Positions 1-9,725 of a DNA stretch of 64,000 nucleotides are shown piece after piece (within the stretch, counting starts at the first letter, position 1; each line of letters opens with the position of its first letter). The translations under genes and the position numbers were made by a program. The DNA is from Lacrimispora defluvii (GTDB lineage Bacteria; Bacillota; Clostridia; Lachnospirales; Lachnospiraceae). The notes beneath the pieces are model-generated. The model had not been told where the DNA came from. It made no database searches and worked only from the letters and a program-made list of their open reading frames with translations. The stretch is taken from positions 21,812 through 85,811 of the forward strand of contig JAAOXG010000038.1 of assembly GCA_013036995.1 (NCBI GenBank), given 5' to 3'.

Positions 1-635
1 ACAGATCTCGCTCTCAATACAGACTGCCAGCCAGTTGAAACGCCTCCAGACGGCATGAGAATATAATAATATCCCTGGTCATAATACATCTTGGGACCTT
101 CTGTTGTGGGAGCAATCTGTTCCCCGTCAAATATGGTAACCGGCTCTCCAATGATGTTTGTGCATTGAGGGTCAATTTCCACCAAATCCAGTCTGTGCTT
201 GATCCCGCACCGGCTGTTGGCATAGGCAAATACCATGTACGCCTTTCCATCCATATCCCAGAAAGGACAGGGATCAATGAAGCCTTTGGCCTCATGAAGG
301 CAGTGAAGTTTAAATACTCCATATGGATCCTTTGATGTGGCTACAAAAATCCCTTCATCAGGAAGGGGAATGAATACGTAAAAGGTACCCTCATGAAAAC
401 GGATGGAGGGTGCCCAGGTTCCTGATCCGTGAGACGGCAGATCATATTTTTCAAAGGGCAGTGAATCCACACAGTGATTGATGATTTCCCAGTGAACCAG
501 ATCTCTGGAATGAAGAAGAGGTACACCTGGAAGATATGTAAAAGAAGAAGCTACCATATAATAATCTTCTCCCACCCGAATTACATCGGGATCTGAATAA
601 TCGGCATACAAAACCGGATTCTGATACATCGACAT
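1..635 (-). CDS. Glycoside hydrolase family 43 enzyme (beta-xylosidase/arabinofuranosidase type), 3' end outside window
   Basis: The first 211 codons are present and the gene runs off the left edge. The N-terminus carries the GH43 signature YSDPDVIRVGEDYYMVASSF, whose Asp is the likely general base, then the GTWAPSIRF stretch typical of GH43 xylosidases, and an IDPCPFWD segment fitting the pKa-modulating Asp. No signal peptide is seen, so it probably acts in the cytoplasm on imported oligosaccharides. ATG at 635 follows GGAGG with a 7-8 nt gap; a second ATG two codons later is possible. It is the last visible gene of the binding protein/permease operon, which suggests hydrolysis of the imported sugar. 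The exact substrate (xylan or arabinan fragments) cannot be read from the sequence. Frame is open throughout. Confidence 0.88.
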   Translation of the reverse strand, partial: MSMYQNPVLYADYSDPDVIRVGEDYYMVASSFTYLPGVPLLHSRDLVHWEIINHCVDSLPFEKYDLPSHGSGTWAPSIRFHEGTFYVFIPLPDEGIFVATSKDPYGVFKLHCLHEAKGFIDPCPFWDMDGKAYMVFAYANSRCGIKHRLDLVEIDPQCTNIIGEPVTIFDGEQIAPTTEGPKMYYDQGYYYILMPSGGVSTGWQSVLRARS

Positions 636-707
636 CGTAAATGCCTCCCATAATATAGTTCATGTGAAAAAAGGAGCAGAAATTCTGCCCCTCTTTCTGC
701 CTGATCG

Positions 708-1544
708 TTACTCCTTTACGGCACCAATATTAACACCCTGAATAAAATACTTCTGGCAGAATGGATATATGATCATGAAGGGGAGGATTGCCACAATAAC
801 AGCTGCGTTCTTTACGGTGTTCTCGGTTGCACCGCCGATTGCCTGGGGCAAATCACTTCCCATTATAACAGATCTTAACTTCATTTGAAAATTATATAAA
901 TTATCATTTGTGATATAAAGTTTATAATTGGTATAATCGTTCCAGTAAGATACTGCGTACATCAGACCAATAGCAGTAAGTGCAGCCTTTGATAATGGAA
1001 GGACAATTTTTAAAAATATTCCCATAGGAGGGCAGCCGTCAATCTCTGCTGATTCAAATAAACTGGCTGGAATACCCTCAAAGAAATTTCTCATAAGTAC
1101 CATATTATAAACATTGATAGCCGGTAGAAGAATTACCACAAATAAGGTATTGGTCAGATGAAATGACTTCATTACAAGATAGGTTGGAATCATACCGCCG
1201 TTAAAAATCATGGTAAACAGCATAATATTTGCAAACAGCGTTCTTCCCGGCATCTTCCACTGAATCAGCACATAAGCGCCCAGTGTTGCCACAGTCAGTC
1301 CGGTAATCGTCCCTACTATGGTTGTAAATACAGAAACCAGAAACGGCTTATACAAAGTCGGATTGGTAAATACAGAGATATAACCTGCAAGACCAAATTT
1401 TTCCGGAAACAGTTTCATACCATAAGCTGTCTTTAAATCAAAGGAGTCAATAAGAACCTTGTAGATTGGAATAATCATGATAAGACTTATGAGTACGAAT
1501 ATAATCACCAGCATATAGTCAAATGCGGTTGCTTTCTTTTTCAT
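708..1544 (-). CDS. Carbohydrate ABC transporter permease, LplC/YtcP type
   Basis: A 278-residue MalG-like inner-membrane permease with about six hydrophobic segments and the cytoplasmic EAA loop ESAEIDGCPPMGIFLKIVLP near residue 180, which contacts the ATPase. The LplC/YtcP subfamily partners an LplB-type permease and a large LplA-type lipoprotein, both encoded just upstream. No ATPase gene is nearby; such systems commonly share an MsmX-like ATPase encoded elsewhere. It starts 12 nt after the first permease, so the two are co-transcribed. The substrate is probably an oligosaccharide or plant glycan fragment, inferred from the GH43 gene that follows. Confidence 0.93.
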   Translation of the reverse strand: MKKKATAFDYMLVIIFVLISLIMIIPIYKVLIDSFDLKTAYGMKLFPEKFGLAGYISVFTNPTLYKPFLVSVFTTIVGTITGLTVATLGAYVLIQWKMPGRTLFANIMLFTMIFNGGMIPTYLVMKSFHLTNTLFVVILLPAINVYNMVLMRNFFEGIPASLFESAEIDGCPPMGIFLKIVLPLSKAALTAIGLMYAVSYWNDYTNYKLYITNDNLYNFQMKLRSVIMGSDLPQAIGGATENTVKNAAVIVAILPFMIIYPFCQKYFIQGVNIGAVKE

Positions 1545-1556
1545 GTTTTCTCCTCC

Positions 1557-2516
1557 CTACACAATTCCTCTTCCGCGAACTTTATAGCTGGCCCTGTTGC
1601 AGACAAGCACAAGGAAACAGCCCACCAGGGAAGAAACGAGACCTACCGCAGTTGAATAGCCGTAATCAGGCAGAGCGCCGGAATTAAAAGTTTGTGTGTA
1701 AATATAAGTCTGAAGTACATCTGCCTGCTGGCGGACCGCATCGTTTTGCATAACGAATACAGATTCAAACAGATTCATTACCTTGGCAAGATTTAAAATC
1801 AGAACTGTAATAATGGTATTGTTAAGAGCCGGCATGGTTATGTAACGAAGCCTGTTAAACCGCCCTGCTCCATCCATGGAAGCCGCCTCATAAAGCTCTG
1901 GATTAATACCAGAAAGTGTAGCCATGAAAATAATCGTTCCCCAGCCTGTATCCTTCCAGACGTTAATAACATAATACATTGGCCGCCACCAGCTCTGGCT
2001 TCCCAGAAAATAAATTCCCTCATTTACAATTCCAAACCTGACCAGTATGGCATTTAAAAGACCTGCACTGGTTGGAGAAAGAATCAGGGAAAAAACAGAT
2101 GCAGTAACCACCCATGACATAAAATGGGGCAGATATACAATTGTCTGTGTGATCTTTTTAAAAGTTACAGACCGCAGCTCATTGAGCATAAGAGAAAGCA
2201 CAACGGCCATGATGGTATTCAGCAGAAGCTTCACTACACTTAATGTGATGGTATTCCCAAATGCACTCCAGAACCCTGGCATATTCATCATCTTTTCAAA
2301 ATGGGCCAGACCAATAAATACAGGTTCCTTAATTCCTTTATAGGAATAAAAGGCATATCTGATTCCCAGCATGGGAAGGTAATGGAATACCAGTGCAAAA
2401 ATAAATACAGGAAGAAACATGAGATAAAATCCCCTGTAATATCGGAGTGAAACAAGCAACGGCCGTTTATTTTCGCCTGCAGCATACGCTGCAGGCCCTT
2501 TCATCTTTTTATTCAT
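1557..2516 (-). CDS. Carbohydrate ABC transporter permease, LplB/YteP type
   Basis: A 319-residue MalF-like permease: a cytoplasmic N-terminal tail of about 25 residues, six predicted membrane segments, and the EAA loop EAASMDGAGRFNRLRYI near residue 210. It forms the heterodimeric channel with the next gene. It lies 18 nt downstream of the binding-protein gene and 12 nt upstream of the second permease, a normal order for this importer class. Nothing is truncated; length matches the family (about 300-320 residues). Confidence 0.93.
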   Translation of the reverse strand: MNKKMKGPAAYAAGENKRPLLVSLRYYRGFYLMFLPVFIFALVFHYLPMLGIRYAFYSYKGIKEPVFIGLAHFEKMMNMPGFWSAFGNTITLSVVKLLLNTIMAVVLSLMLNELRSVTFKKITQTIVYLPHFMSWVVTASVFSLILSPTSAGLLNAILVRFGIVNEGIYFLGSQSWWRPMYYVINVWKDTGWGTIIFMATLSGINPELYEAASMDGAGRFNRLRYITMPALNNTIITVLILNLAKVMNLFESVFVMQNDAVRQQADVLQTYIYTQTFNSGALPDYGYSTAVGLVSSLVGCFLVLVCNRASYKVRGRGIV

Positions 2517-2534
2517 AGGAAAACCTTTCTAAAT

Positions 2535-4127
2535 CTATTTTGCTGATTCTTTCTTATTCAGTGAATCTACGATCATCTGAGACCATTTTGCGCCGCCGTC
2601 GCTTTCAAAACGCTTAAATGCTTCATCTATGGAAGTACCCTGTACGATCACATCTGCAATAATGGATTTCTTCAGTGTCATTAAATCTCCGTTGTAGGTA
2701 GCCATCTCTTCCGTAGAAGGTGTAATGGTGGCCTGTCTGCAGTTTTCATTAAATACTGTCTGAGAATTCTTTGCCTCTTCTTTTACTGCAGCCTTTCCAG
2801 GATCACCTTCCCAGGTTGCAATAGCAAGCATTGGATCAAGATGCTGTTTGGTGTACTGTGTTCCAGGTTTTTCAAGACTCTCTCTTAAGTGGAATTCACC
2901 CTCATTATAGGTATTGTCAAGAACTGTTTCTGCTTTCTTTGACCAGTGAACATCCTCTACTCCATAAGTCCAGAGCAGCTCCATATCACCGCCATCTAAC
3001 ATGGATTCAATAAAGTATTTGAATACGCCTTCCGGATTTTCACAGGATGAGGTAATCGCCCAAACCGGTGCCGTCCTTTCCACGTAAGAACCAACTTCTT
3101 TGATCGGCTTTAATGCGACCAGTTCGCTGTCATGACCATTGGATTCCAGATTGTTTTTTAAGTTGCTTGCCCAGGTACCCGCCCAGTAAGTAAATACACC
3201 GAATTTATCCTCGTAAAATTTATTACGGCAGTCTTTTGTACCGTTTGTTAGTGTTTCTTTATCAATATAGCCAGCTGCATAAGCATCTCTCATACGCTGC
3301 AGCGCAGCCTTAAAATTATCTTTGGTAAATCCGTCATACCAGACACCATCTTCTCCCTTAGCAAAGGAGGGATATGCATCCTGATAAAATTCAGGTAAGT
3401 AATTGGTCCATGGCTCTTCTGATCCGATGAAACCGGCAGCTGATAAGCCATAGGTATCTCCATTTACTCCGTTGCCATCCGGATCTCCTTCTGTAAATGC
3501 CTTCAGCATATTTAAATATTCATCATAGGTTGTTGGTGCAGTCAGACCGCAGTTATCCAGCCATTTCTTCTTTACATATGTAACACAGCCGTTTCCTCTG
3601 GTAACCGGGAATCCATAAAGCTTCCCATCAATTTTCATATTATCTACAACTTCATCTCCGGTAAAACGGCCGGATGACTTCAGTTCTGAGTTGTCCCATG
3701 CCTGTGTCATATCCCAGAGAGCACCTTCCTCCGCATATCCGGTATAAAAACTTCCTGCAAGAAGAATTGCATCCGGCCAGTTCTCAGGACCGGAAGCAAA
3801 CGTCTGACCCAGAACATCAAAATAAGCGTCATGGTCAGGCTGTGTAATTTCCAGATCAATTCCAGTCAGTTCTTCCCATCTTTTTTCAAAGGCATCTCTG
3901 TCATTTTGTTTTGTTGTAACCGTTCCATTTACCATAATGGTAATCTTCTCCGGCTTTTTAATTTCATTTTCCGTCTTGCTTTCTCCTGTTGAAGCGCCAC
4001 TTTCTGTATTTGCACCAGCGCTTGTTACATCTGACCCAGATTTGGCAGAAGAGGAACATCCGCTTAAAGCCACTGAAGCAGCCATGGTAACCGCCATACC
4101 AGCTGCAAGCATTTTTTTAACTCTCAT
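2535..4127 (-). CDS. Extracellular sugar-binding lipoprotein, LplA type
   Basis: A 530-residue solute-binding protein of the large (family 1, LplA-like) class. The signal peptide ends in the lipobox LSGC with the lipidated Cys at residue 24, followed by a Ser/Gly/Thr-rich linker (25-60) and then the binding fold with aromatic-rich segments typical of oligosaccharide binders. It captures substrate outside the membrane and delivers it to the two permeases encoded downstream. ATG at 4127 is preceded by GGGAGG with a 6 nt gap. First gene of the operon, with a good promoter at 4188-4216. Confidence 0.93.
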   Translation of the reverse strand: MRVKKMLAAGMAVTMAASVALSGCSSSAKSGSDVTSAGANTESGASTGESKTENEIKKPEKITIMVNGTVTTKQNDRDAFEKRWEELTGIDLEITQPDHDAYFDVLGQTFASGPENWPDAILLAGSFYTGYAEEGALWDMTQAWDNSELKSSGRFTGDEVVDNMKIDGKLYGFPVTRGNGCVTYVKKKWLDNCGLTAPTTYDEYLNMLKAFTEGDPDGNGVNGDTYGLSAAGFIGSEEPWTNYLPEFYQDAYPSFAKGEDGVWYDGFTKDNFKAALQRMRDAYAAGYIDKETLTNGTKDCRNKFYEDKFGVFTYWAGTWASNLKNNLESNGHDSELVALKPIKEVGSYVERTAPVWAITSSCENPEGVFKYFIESMLDGGDMELLWTYGVEDVHWSKKAETVLDNTYNEGEFHLRESLEKPGTQYTKQHLDPMLAIATWEGDPGKAAVKEEAKNSQTVFNENCRQATITPSTEEMATYNGDLMTLKKSIIADVIVQGTSIDEAFKRFESDGGAKWSQMIVDSLNKKESAK

Positions 4128-4187
4128 TTAGAACCTCCCAATATAATTGTTTTTGTTATCGGTGGTGCGCACCTTTTTTGCATTGCC

Positions 4188-4216
4188 ATCATAGCACCTC
4201 GTACACACAATATCAA
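4188..4216 (-). promoter_or_regulatory. Promoter of the sugar importer operon
   Basis: On the minus strand TTGATA (4211-4216), a 17 nt spacer and TATGAT (4188-4193) form a sigma-A-type promoter about 60 nt before the binding-protein gene. Downstream of it a perfect 10 bp palindrome, GGTGCGCACC, lies at 4164-4173 in the 5' leader and is a candidate operator. The rest of the 317 bp intergenic region (4128-4444) holds the divergent regulator promoter and no gene. Confidence 0.7.
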
Positions 4217-4409
4217 CGCGCATTATTTACTATCGTTGTTCATTTTTAGCTAAACAGCCCGTTTAACCAGTGATTTATTATGCATATTTTATATCACCCG
4301 GTTCAGGCCTTCTCTCTTTCGACATAATTATATAGGAAGTGACAGAGGTTGGTTTTGAGTACATATTTTACGTTCTATGTACAGATCTTCATGTAAGGAG
4401 GGGATCTGA

Positions 4410-4438
4410 TTGATTTTAGCACCGTTTCATACTATAAT
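4410..4438 (+). promoter_or_regulatory. Promoter of the AraC-type regulator gene
   Basis: TTGATT (4410-4415), a 17 nt spacer and TATAAT (4433-4438). Transcription would begin near 4445, so the ATG at 4445 would be leaderless; this supports the ATG at 4466, which has AAGGA 9 nt upstream. Confidence 0.75.
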
Positions 4439-4465
4439 TTCCATATGAAAAAAGGAACGGTGCAT

Positions 4466-6727
4466 ATGAAAAATCGCAAACTTAAATTAAAACACAATAA
4501 AAATATGTCCTACAAAAATCAGCTGATGCTATCCTATACGTTGATCCTGGCAATCATTCTGCTGATCGGGGTAATTCTTTACTCTCTTTCCTACCGTCAG
4601 GTAAAAAACGGTATTTATCAGCAGAACCTGCTCAGTCTGTCTGCCTCTGTTAAACAGCTGGACAATACGATGGAGCTTACTAATGCAGCCGTGAAGCAGA
4701 TTACCACCAACAGCCTGTTTAATAACCTGATTAATAAAGTAAACAGGGGGGATTCTTCGTTTTATTATCTTGGTTATAAGACCCAGCAAAGTCTTAAATC
4801 CATTACACCGGTGGAATTTTTGCTGCCAATTAATAACTCCTTCATTTATATAGAGAAATCCAGCTATGCCATCTCTCCCATTCTTTTTTCGGATTTTGAT
4901 TTCTTCATCTGGAATAATACAAAGTATCCAATCGATCCTGCCCAGTTATCAAAAATACTGGTAGATCCGTCTTACTGGAACAAATTTATTCCTTTTGAGC
5001 AGCTTGGTACCTCGTCAAAAAACTTTTTGTACCTATATCCTCTGACCTCCGCCTCTCAGGTGGCCAACCACAGCAGTTCCGTGATCTGTTACCAGTTTGA
5101 ACACGAAAAGATTATGGAGTTTTTTTCAAACATTAATTTTTATCATAACGGATATCTGGTTGCATACGATAAAAACGGCAATCAGACGTTTCTTCTCTCC
5201 GGAGGTGGGTCTGTTATCGAATACGATACCTTGAAAAATATGGACTTTGAACATAATACCGCACATTTTACCCAGGGCAGTAACCGGGAGGAAATGCTGA
5301 TCACTACTATATCTTCTTCCTATAATAACTGGAATTACTACCTGATACAGCCGGAAGAGAAAGCTTACTACTCTATCACCCCCTATCAGCGTTTTTTTAC
5401 AACTGTAACTCTGGCGGCAATCATTCTTGGCGGAATCCTTGCGGTGATCTTTTCATCCTTTGGAAATCAAAAGATTTTAAAGCTGTCCGATGAACTGAAT
5501 ATAAAGGAATCGCTGGCAAGCTCCTTAAATCTTCTTGTGGAAAAGCAAAAACCGGTTGTGGCTGAGTCCTATATGAGGCGAATCATGGAAGGCAGCATTA
5601 CCAATAACGTAGAGATGCAGTATATCATAGATGAACTTGGTCTGGAACGCCCTGACACCAAATTCCACGTTTTGTATACAGAAGTATCCCCATCAGAGGA
5701 ATCCGATATCTGCACCAAGGATTTGGAATTGTGCTTTGAAAATTACGATATGCTGGTGAGAGAAGCCCTCCGGCGCTATTACCCGGATACGGGATATGTG
5801 TACAAACCTTCAGACCGGGCCTTTGCCATACTGATCGCCTCAGATAAATCCATACCTCATGAGCAGGTGTTAAGCAGAGACAGAGACATCTTCCTTGCCA
5901 TGCACAGGGAACTTCTGGAAAAGTACGGAATCTGGATCCGGGGCGGTTTAGGGGGCAGAAATGGACTGATCTCCTATACGTGGAAATCCTATCAGCAGGC
6001 AAAAGATGCGAAATCAATTACCACCACGGAAAAATATATTTTAAGCTGCAACGATTTTGCCAAATCAAATGATGTATATTATTTCCCGGAAAGCTTATCC
6101 ATACAGTTAAGCGGCTTTATCTCTACCGGCAATAAAGATCAGGTCAGGGAAGTTTTTAAGCTGATCCGCAATGAGAATACCAGCATGAGAAGTCTTTCCT
6201 TTACCCAGCAAAAATGGCTTTTGTCCGATATCCGGGCGACAGTCTTTAAGAAAAGGCACACCATCTCAGAAGACGGACTGGATGGAGAAAAACTAAGGCT
6301 TTTGGATATGATTGATAAGCAGTTTGAAGGAGAGATGAGCTTAGACAGCTTACAGACCATCGCCTTTGAGCTATGTGATATCTGCGGAACAGATACGGAA
6401 AGCAATGAACTGATTATTAAAATACAGGATTACATCATCAATAACTACCATGATTCCGATCTGTGTCTGACTAAAATATCAGACGAATTCGGCATCTCGG
6501 AAAATTATTTCAGCTATCTCTTTAAAAAAGAAGTATCTGAAAACTTCTCTACCTATTTAGAGCGGCTTCGAATGGCAAAAGCCAAGGAAATTATACTGGA
6601 AACAGATACAAGCCTTTCCACGCTGTATCAGTATCTGGGTTATAACAACGCTGCTTCCTTTCGAAGAGCATTTAAAAAGAACTATGGAGTATCTCCAAAA
6701 GAAATGAGGGATAAGGTAAATGCATAA
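4466..6727 (+). CDS. Membrane-bound AraC-family sensor-regulator
   Basis: About 753 residues from the ATG at 4466. Order: short basic N-terminus, membrane segment at about 22-42, a roughly 270-residue extracellular sensor region, second membrane segment at about 310-330, a cytoplasmic linker domain, and a C-terminal AraC-type double helix-turn-helix (last 100 residues, with ISENYFSYLFKKEVSENF and a NNAASFRRAFKKNYGVSPKEMR end). This architecture belongs to one-component regulators that sit next to LplABC-type sugar importers in Firmicutes. It probably senses an extracellular sugar or the loaded binding protein and activates the divergent operon; that link is inferred from position. Its 3' end overlaps the serine hydrolase gene by 8 nt. 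Confidence 0.9.
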   Translation: MKNRKLKLKHNKNMSYKNQLMLSYTLILAIILLIGVILYSLSYRQVKNGIYQQNLLSLSASVKQLDNTMELTNAAVKQITTNSLFNNLINKVNRGDSSFYYLGYKTQQSLKSITPVEFLLPINNSFIYIEKSSYAISPILFSDFDFFIWNNTKYPIDPAQLSKILVDPSYWNKFIPFEQLGTSSKNFLYLYPLTSASQVANHSSSVICYQFEHEKIMEFFSNINFYHNGYLVAYDKNGNQTFLLSGGGSVIEYDTLKNMDFEHNTAHFTQGSNREEMLITTISSSYNNWNYYLIQPEEKAYYSITPYQRFFTTVTLAAIILGGILAVIFSSFGNQKILKLSDELNIKESLASSLNLLVEKQKPVVAESYMRRIMEGSITNNVEMQYIIDELGLERPDTKFHVLYTEVSPSEESDICTKDLELCFENYDMLVREALRRYYPDTGYVYKPSDRAFAILIASDKSIPHEQVLSRDRDIFLAMHRELLEKYGIWIRGGLGGRNGLISYTWKSYQQAKDAKSITTTEKYILSCNDFAKSNDVYYFPESLSIQLSGFISTGNKDQVREVFKLIRNENTSMRSLSFTQQKWLLSDIRATVFKKRHTISEDGLDGEKLRLLDMIDKQFEGEMSLDSLQTIAFELCDICGTDTESNELIIKIQDYIINNYHDSDLCLTKISDEFGISENYFSYLFKKEVSENFSTYLERLRMAKAKEIILETDTSLSTLYQYLGYNNAASFRRAFKKNYGVSPKEMRDKVNA

Positions 6728-8048
6728 GAACATACCATCAAAAGAACACATAGAACAGCTTTGGCTCAGGCTGAAAGAAAGCGGGCTTCCCATTCACAGT
6801 TTTCTGGCGGAACAGGGCGGAAATCTTCTAACGGAAAACTATCAGGCTCCCTATACCAAACGGGATCTTCACCGTATGTTCTCCATCACAAAGAGCTTCT
6901 GCGCCCTGGCAGTGGGATATCTTCTTGAGGACGGACTGATTTCTCTTTCAGATCCCATAACCGGCTATTTCCCGGAATATTCAGATACTGAAGTGAAAAG
7001 TCCCTGGCTCATGAATATGACCATACAGCAAATGCTGGTGATGCAGACCTGCCACTCCTCGACCACTTATAAGATTGACAGACAAAAAAACTGGGTGGAA
7101 AGCTTCTTTCTGGTTTCCCCCTCCCATAAGAGCGGGGAAGTCTTCCTCTATGATACTTCTGCCGCCCATACGCTGGCAGCACTTGTAAAAAAACTGACAG
7201 GAAAAGGAGTTCTTGATTATTTAAGAGAGAAATGCCTGGATAAACTTGATTTTTCCAAAGATGCATATATTATAAAAGATCCCTTTGGAAGTGAAATGGG
7301 GGGCTCCGGCCTGATGGCCTATTCCCTTGATTTATTAAAGACTGGCAGATTTTGTATGAATACAGTGAAACATGGGACGGGGGTTTTTGCAGATTATTTA
7401 AGAGATGCCGTTTCCTTTCAGGTTCCCACCATTCATTTCGGACAGACATTAGATGAGAAGCAGGGATACGGCTATCAGATCTGGCAGATCCGGAATGGCT
7501 TTGCCATGTATGGTATGGGAAGTCAGTATGTGCTTTTTTATCCGGAGCTGGATCTGGTTTTAGTCATTACGGCTGATACCCAGAACATCAGAGGAGGACA
7601 ACAGAACATACTGGATCTTGTTCGGGATGGCCTAAAGGAGTTTTTAAGCCCGGTTCCCTGCCTTCCCGTCTTTTCCGGCCCCTCTCATTTAAACGCCGTT
7701 TACCGCCTTCTGCCCGGACCACAGAGATTTACAAGGCTGGCTCTTTCCCTTGACTCCAAAGAAGGCAGTCTTACCCTGTCCGGACCGGATAAGACATACA
7801 CATTCTCTTTTTCCTTTGCAGAACCTGCTGTCAGCATCTTAAATGGCTACAAACAAAGAATTGCAGTCAAAGCTTTGTGGGCAGATTCCAGAACTCTTTA
7901 CCTCCCTGTTTCCGTTGTGGGAGAATACGTGGGTTCCATCCATATCCTTTTAACTCTGTCGGAAGATGGTATTACCGTATGGATGAAAAAGATAGAAGAA
8001 TCTCTTTTCCATGAATTCAGCGGATTTTTAACCGGCTTTAAAGAGTAG
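6720..8048 (+). CDS. Serine hydrolase of the beta-lactamase/penicillin-binding-protein fold (class C type)
   Basis: A 442-residue protein with the SxxK motif S55-I-T-K58 in the context RMFSITKSF, the nucleophile/base pair of this fold. The second motif appears as YDTS (about residue 148) in place of the usual YxN, a variant seen in esterase-like members. No signal peptide is evident, so it is probably cytoplasmic and more likely an esterase or amidase than a cell-wall enzyme. It overlaps the regulator by 8 nt and must be translationally coupled to it. A role in deacylating imported glycan fragments would fit the neighbouring importer and GH43 enzyme, but this is inference. Confidence 0.82.
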   Translation: MHKNIPSKEHIEQLWLRLKESGLPIHSFLAEQGGNLLTENYQAPYTKRDLHRMFSITKSFCALAVGYLLEDGLISLSDPITGYFPEYSDTEVKSPWLMNMTIQQMLVMQTCHSSTTYKIDRQKNWVESFFLVSPSHKSGEVFLYDTSAAHTLAALVKKLTGKGVLDYLREKCLDKLDFSKDAYIIKDPFGSEMGGSGLMAYSLDLLKTGRFCMNTVKHGTGVFADYLRDAVSFQVPTIHFGQTLDEKQGYGYQIWQIRNGFAMYGMGSQYVLFYPELDLVLVITADTQNIRGGQQNILDLVRDGLKEFLSPVPCLPVFSGPSHLNAVYRLLPGPQRFTRLALSLDSKEGSLTLSGPDKTYTFSFSFAEPAVSILNGYKQRIAVKALWADSRTLYLPVSVVGEYVGSIHILLTLSEDGITVWMKKIEESLFHEFSGFLTGFKE

Positions 8049-8049
8049 A

Positions 8050-9414
8050 TTATTTCATTATGTCTTCTCCCCTGGCAGCTCTGGCTACAATACCAGAGGA
8101 AGCTAAAAGCGCGATCAGGTTTGGAAATACCATGAGTGCGTTAAAAAGATCAGATAAGTTCCAGACAAGCTGAACCTTTAAAAATGATCCAAGCACCAGG
8201 AACAGTACAACGATCAACGCATACACCCTGGTTGCTTTGGGGCCAAAAAGTGCTTTCACATTTACCTCACCGAAAAAGTACCATCCAATGATTGTTGAAA
8301 ATGCGAAAAACAGAAGACAGATTGCTACAAACGTATTTCCCAAAGAACCAAATGCCTCACTGAATGCTGCCTGGGCGAGAGCCGTTCCCTGTGGAGCTCC
8401 TTCCACTCCCGGAGCCAGCCTTCCTGAGGTGAGTATTACCAAAGCAGTCAGATTAAGAACCACAAAGGTATCAATAAATACAGCCATGATCGCCATAACA
8501 CCCTGATCCTGGGGTTTTTCTACCTTAGCAATGGCATGGGCGTGAGGAGTAGATCCCATACCTGCCTCATTGGAAAACAGTCCTCTGGCAACACCATAAC
8601 GCATCGCTTTCTGAACTCCGATTCCAGCAGCGCCGCCAAGCAGTGCCTGTGGACGGAATGCACCAATCACAATGGATCTAAGTGCAGGCAAAAGAGCGCT
8701 GTGATTGATAACCAGAACGATGAGACATCCAATAATATAAAATCCAGCCATAACCGGTACCAGTTTTTCTGTCAGGGAAGCAATTCGCTTCACACCTCCC
8801 ATAAAGGTAAAAGCAGCAACTGCTGCAATTACGATTCCAACAATCAGGGGATCCACACCAAAGGCAGTGTGAAAAGCCAGGCCGATGGAATTCGCCTGAA
8901 CCATATTTCCGGTAAATCCTAAAGCAAAGATTATTGCCATTGAGAAGAAAACTGCCATAAACTTACCTGCAGTTCCTTTAAAACGGGCTTTAATATAATA
9001 TATCGGACCACCCGTTACTTCTCCCTGGGAATTGACAGTTTTATATTTCTGAGCCAGGACAGCTTCTCCATAGTTGGTTGCCATTCCAAAGAAAGCGCTC
9101 ACCCACATCCAGAATATTGCTCCAGGTCCTCCGGAATAAAGTGCTGTTGCACAGCCTGCAATATTACCCGTACCTACCTGGGCTGCAATTGCCGTAGTTA
9201 ATGCCTGAAAGGAGGACATTCCGTCTTTACCGGCATTTTCGCCGTTCAGCTTAAAACTGCCAAACAGCTGTTTAAATCCTTCTCCAAATTTTCTGACCTG
9301 TACAAACCGGGTGCGGACAGTAAATAATATTCCTGTTCCAACAAGCAGATACAGTAAAATGCTGTTCCAGACAATGCCGCTGACCTGATCAACCAGCTGT
9401 GTAAATTGTTCCAT
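8050..9414 (-). CDS. Sodium:alanine/glycine symporter, AGCS family
   Basis: A 454-residue polytopic membrane protein with the AGCS signature region AAQVGTGNIAGCATALYSGG and the conserved segment RGLFSNEAGMGSTPHAHA. ATG at 9414 follows GAGAGGG with a suitable gap; longer in-frame starts would run back through the terminator and riboswitch and are rejected. The family couples Na+ or H+ entry to uptake of alanine or glycine. The tandem glycine riboswitch in its leader points to glycine as a physiological substrate. It converges with the serine hydrolase, with a 1 nt gap. Confidence 0.93.
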   Translation of the reverse strand: MEQFTQLVDQVSGIVWNSILLYLLVGTGILFTVRTRFVQVRKFGEGFKQLFGSFKLNGENAGKDGMSSFQALTTAIAAQVGTGNIAGCATALYSGGPGAIFWMWVSAFFGMATNYGEAVLAQKYKTVNSQGEVTGGPIYYIKARFKGTAGKFMAVFFSMAIIFALGFTGNMVQANSIGLAFHTAFGVDPLIVGIVIAAVAAFTFMGGVKRIASLTEKLVPVMAGFYIIGCLIVLVINHSALLPALRSIVIGAFRPQALLGGAAGIGVQKAMRYGVARGLFSNEAGMGSTPHAHAIAKVEKPQDQGVMAIMAVFIDTFVVLNLTALVILTSGRLAPGVEGAPQGTALAQAAFSEAFGSLGNTFVAICLLFFAFSTIIGWYFFGEVNVKALFGPKATRVYALIVVLFLVLGSFLKVQLVWNLSDLFNALMVFPNLIALLASSGIVARAARGEDIMK

Positions 9415-9440
9415 GTGATAGACCCTCTCTTTTTGTTTAA

Positions 9441-9474
9441 TAAAAAAAGCCAAACCATATGGGATGATTTGGCT
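9441..9474 (-). terminator. Intrinsic terminator in the glycine riboswitch expression platform
   Basis: On the minus strand AGCCAAA (9468-9474 end) pairs with TTTGGCT, followed by seven T. It lies between the aptamers and the symporter RBS, so it is the likely regulated element of the riboswitch. Confidence 0.8.
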
Positions 9475-9523
9475 CTGAAAGCAAACAAATAAGGGCATCA
9501 CTGCCACTAAACGTTTGAACTTA

Positions 9524-9700
9524 AACTCTGTCCTTTTGCCTGAGAGATTAACGCGTTTTCCCGCGCCTTGCACCTTCGGCACTCATTCATGAGATTCTCC
9601 AGAGCCACATCCATTCATAGTCCTTATCCGGCACTCCGGATGCCTGAGAGTGTTACTCCTTCGGCAGACAAATCGTCATTTTCCTACGAACTTCGCTTGT
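9524..9700 (-). ncRNA. Tandem glycine riboswitch (two aptamers)
   Basis: Read on the minus strand, two copies of the glycine aptamer core occur: CTGCCGAAGGAGTAACACTC with a CTCTCAGGCA block followed by AAGGAC, then GTGCCGAAGGTGCAAG with CTCTCAGGCAAAAGGACAGA. The two are separated by a short linker, the usual cooperative arrangement. It precedes an AGCS transporter and an intrinsic terminator. Many glycine riboswitches turn genes on for glycine cleavage, while transporter-linked ones may act as OFF switches; the direction here cannot be decided by eye. Confidence 0.93.
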
Positions 9701-9725
9701 TGGTTTATTACTTTTTCACTTTATC

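Noticed and set aside
9415..9582. Longer N-terminus of the AGCS symporter
   Set aside because: The in-frame extension would be translated from the riboswitch and terminator; the ATG at 9414 has a good RBS and matches the family start.
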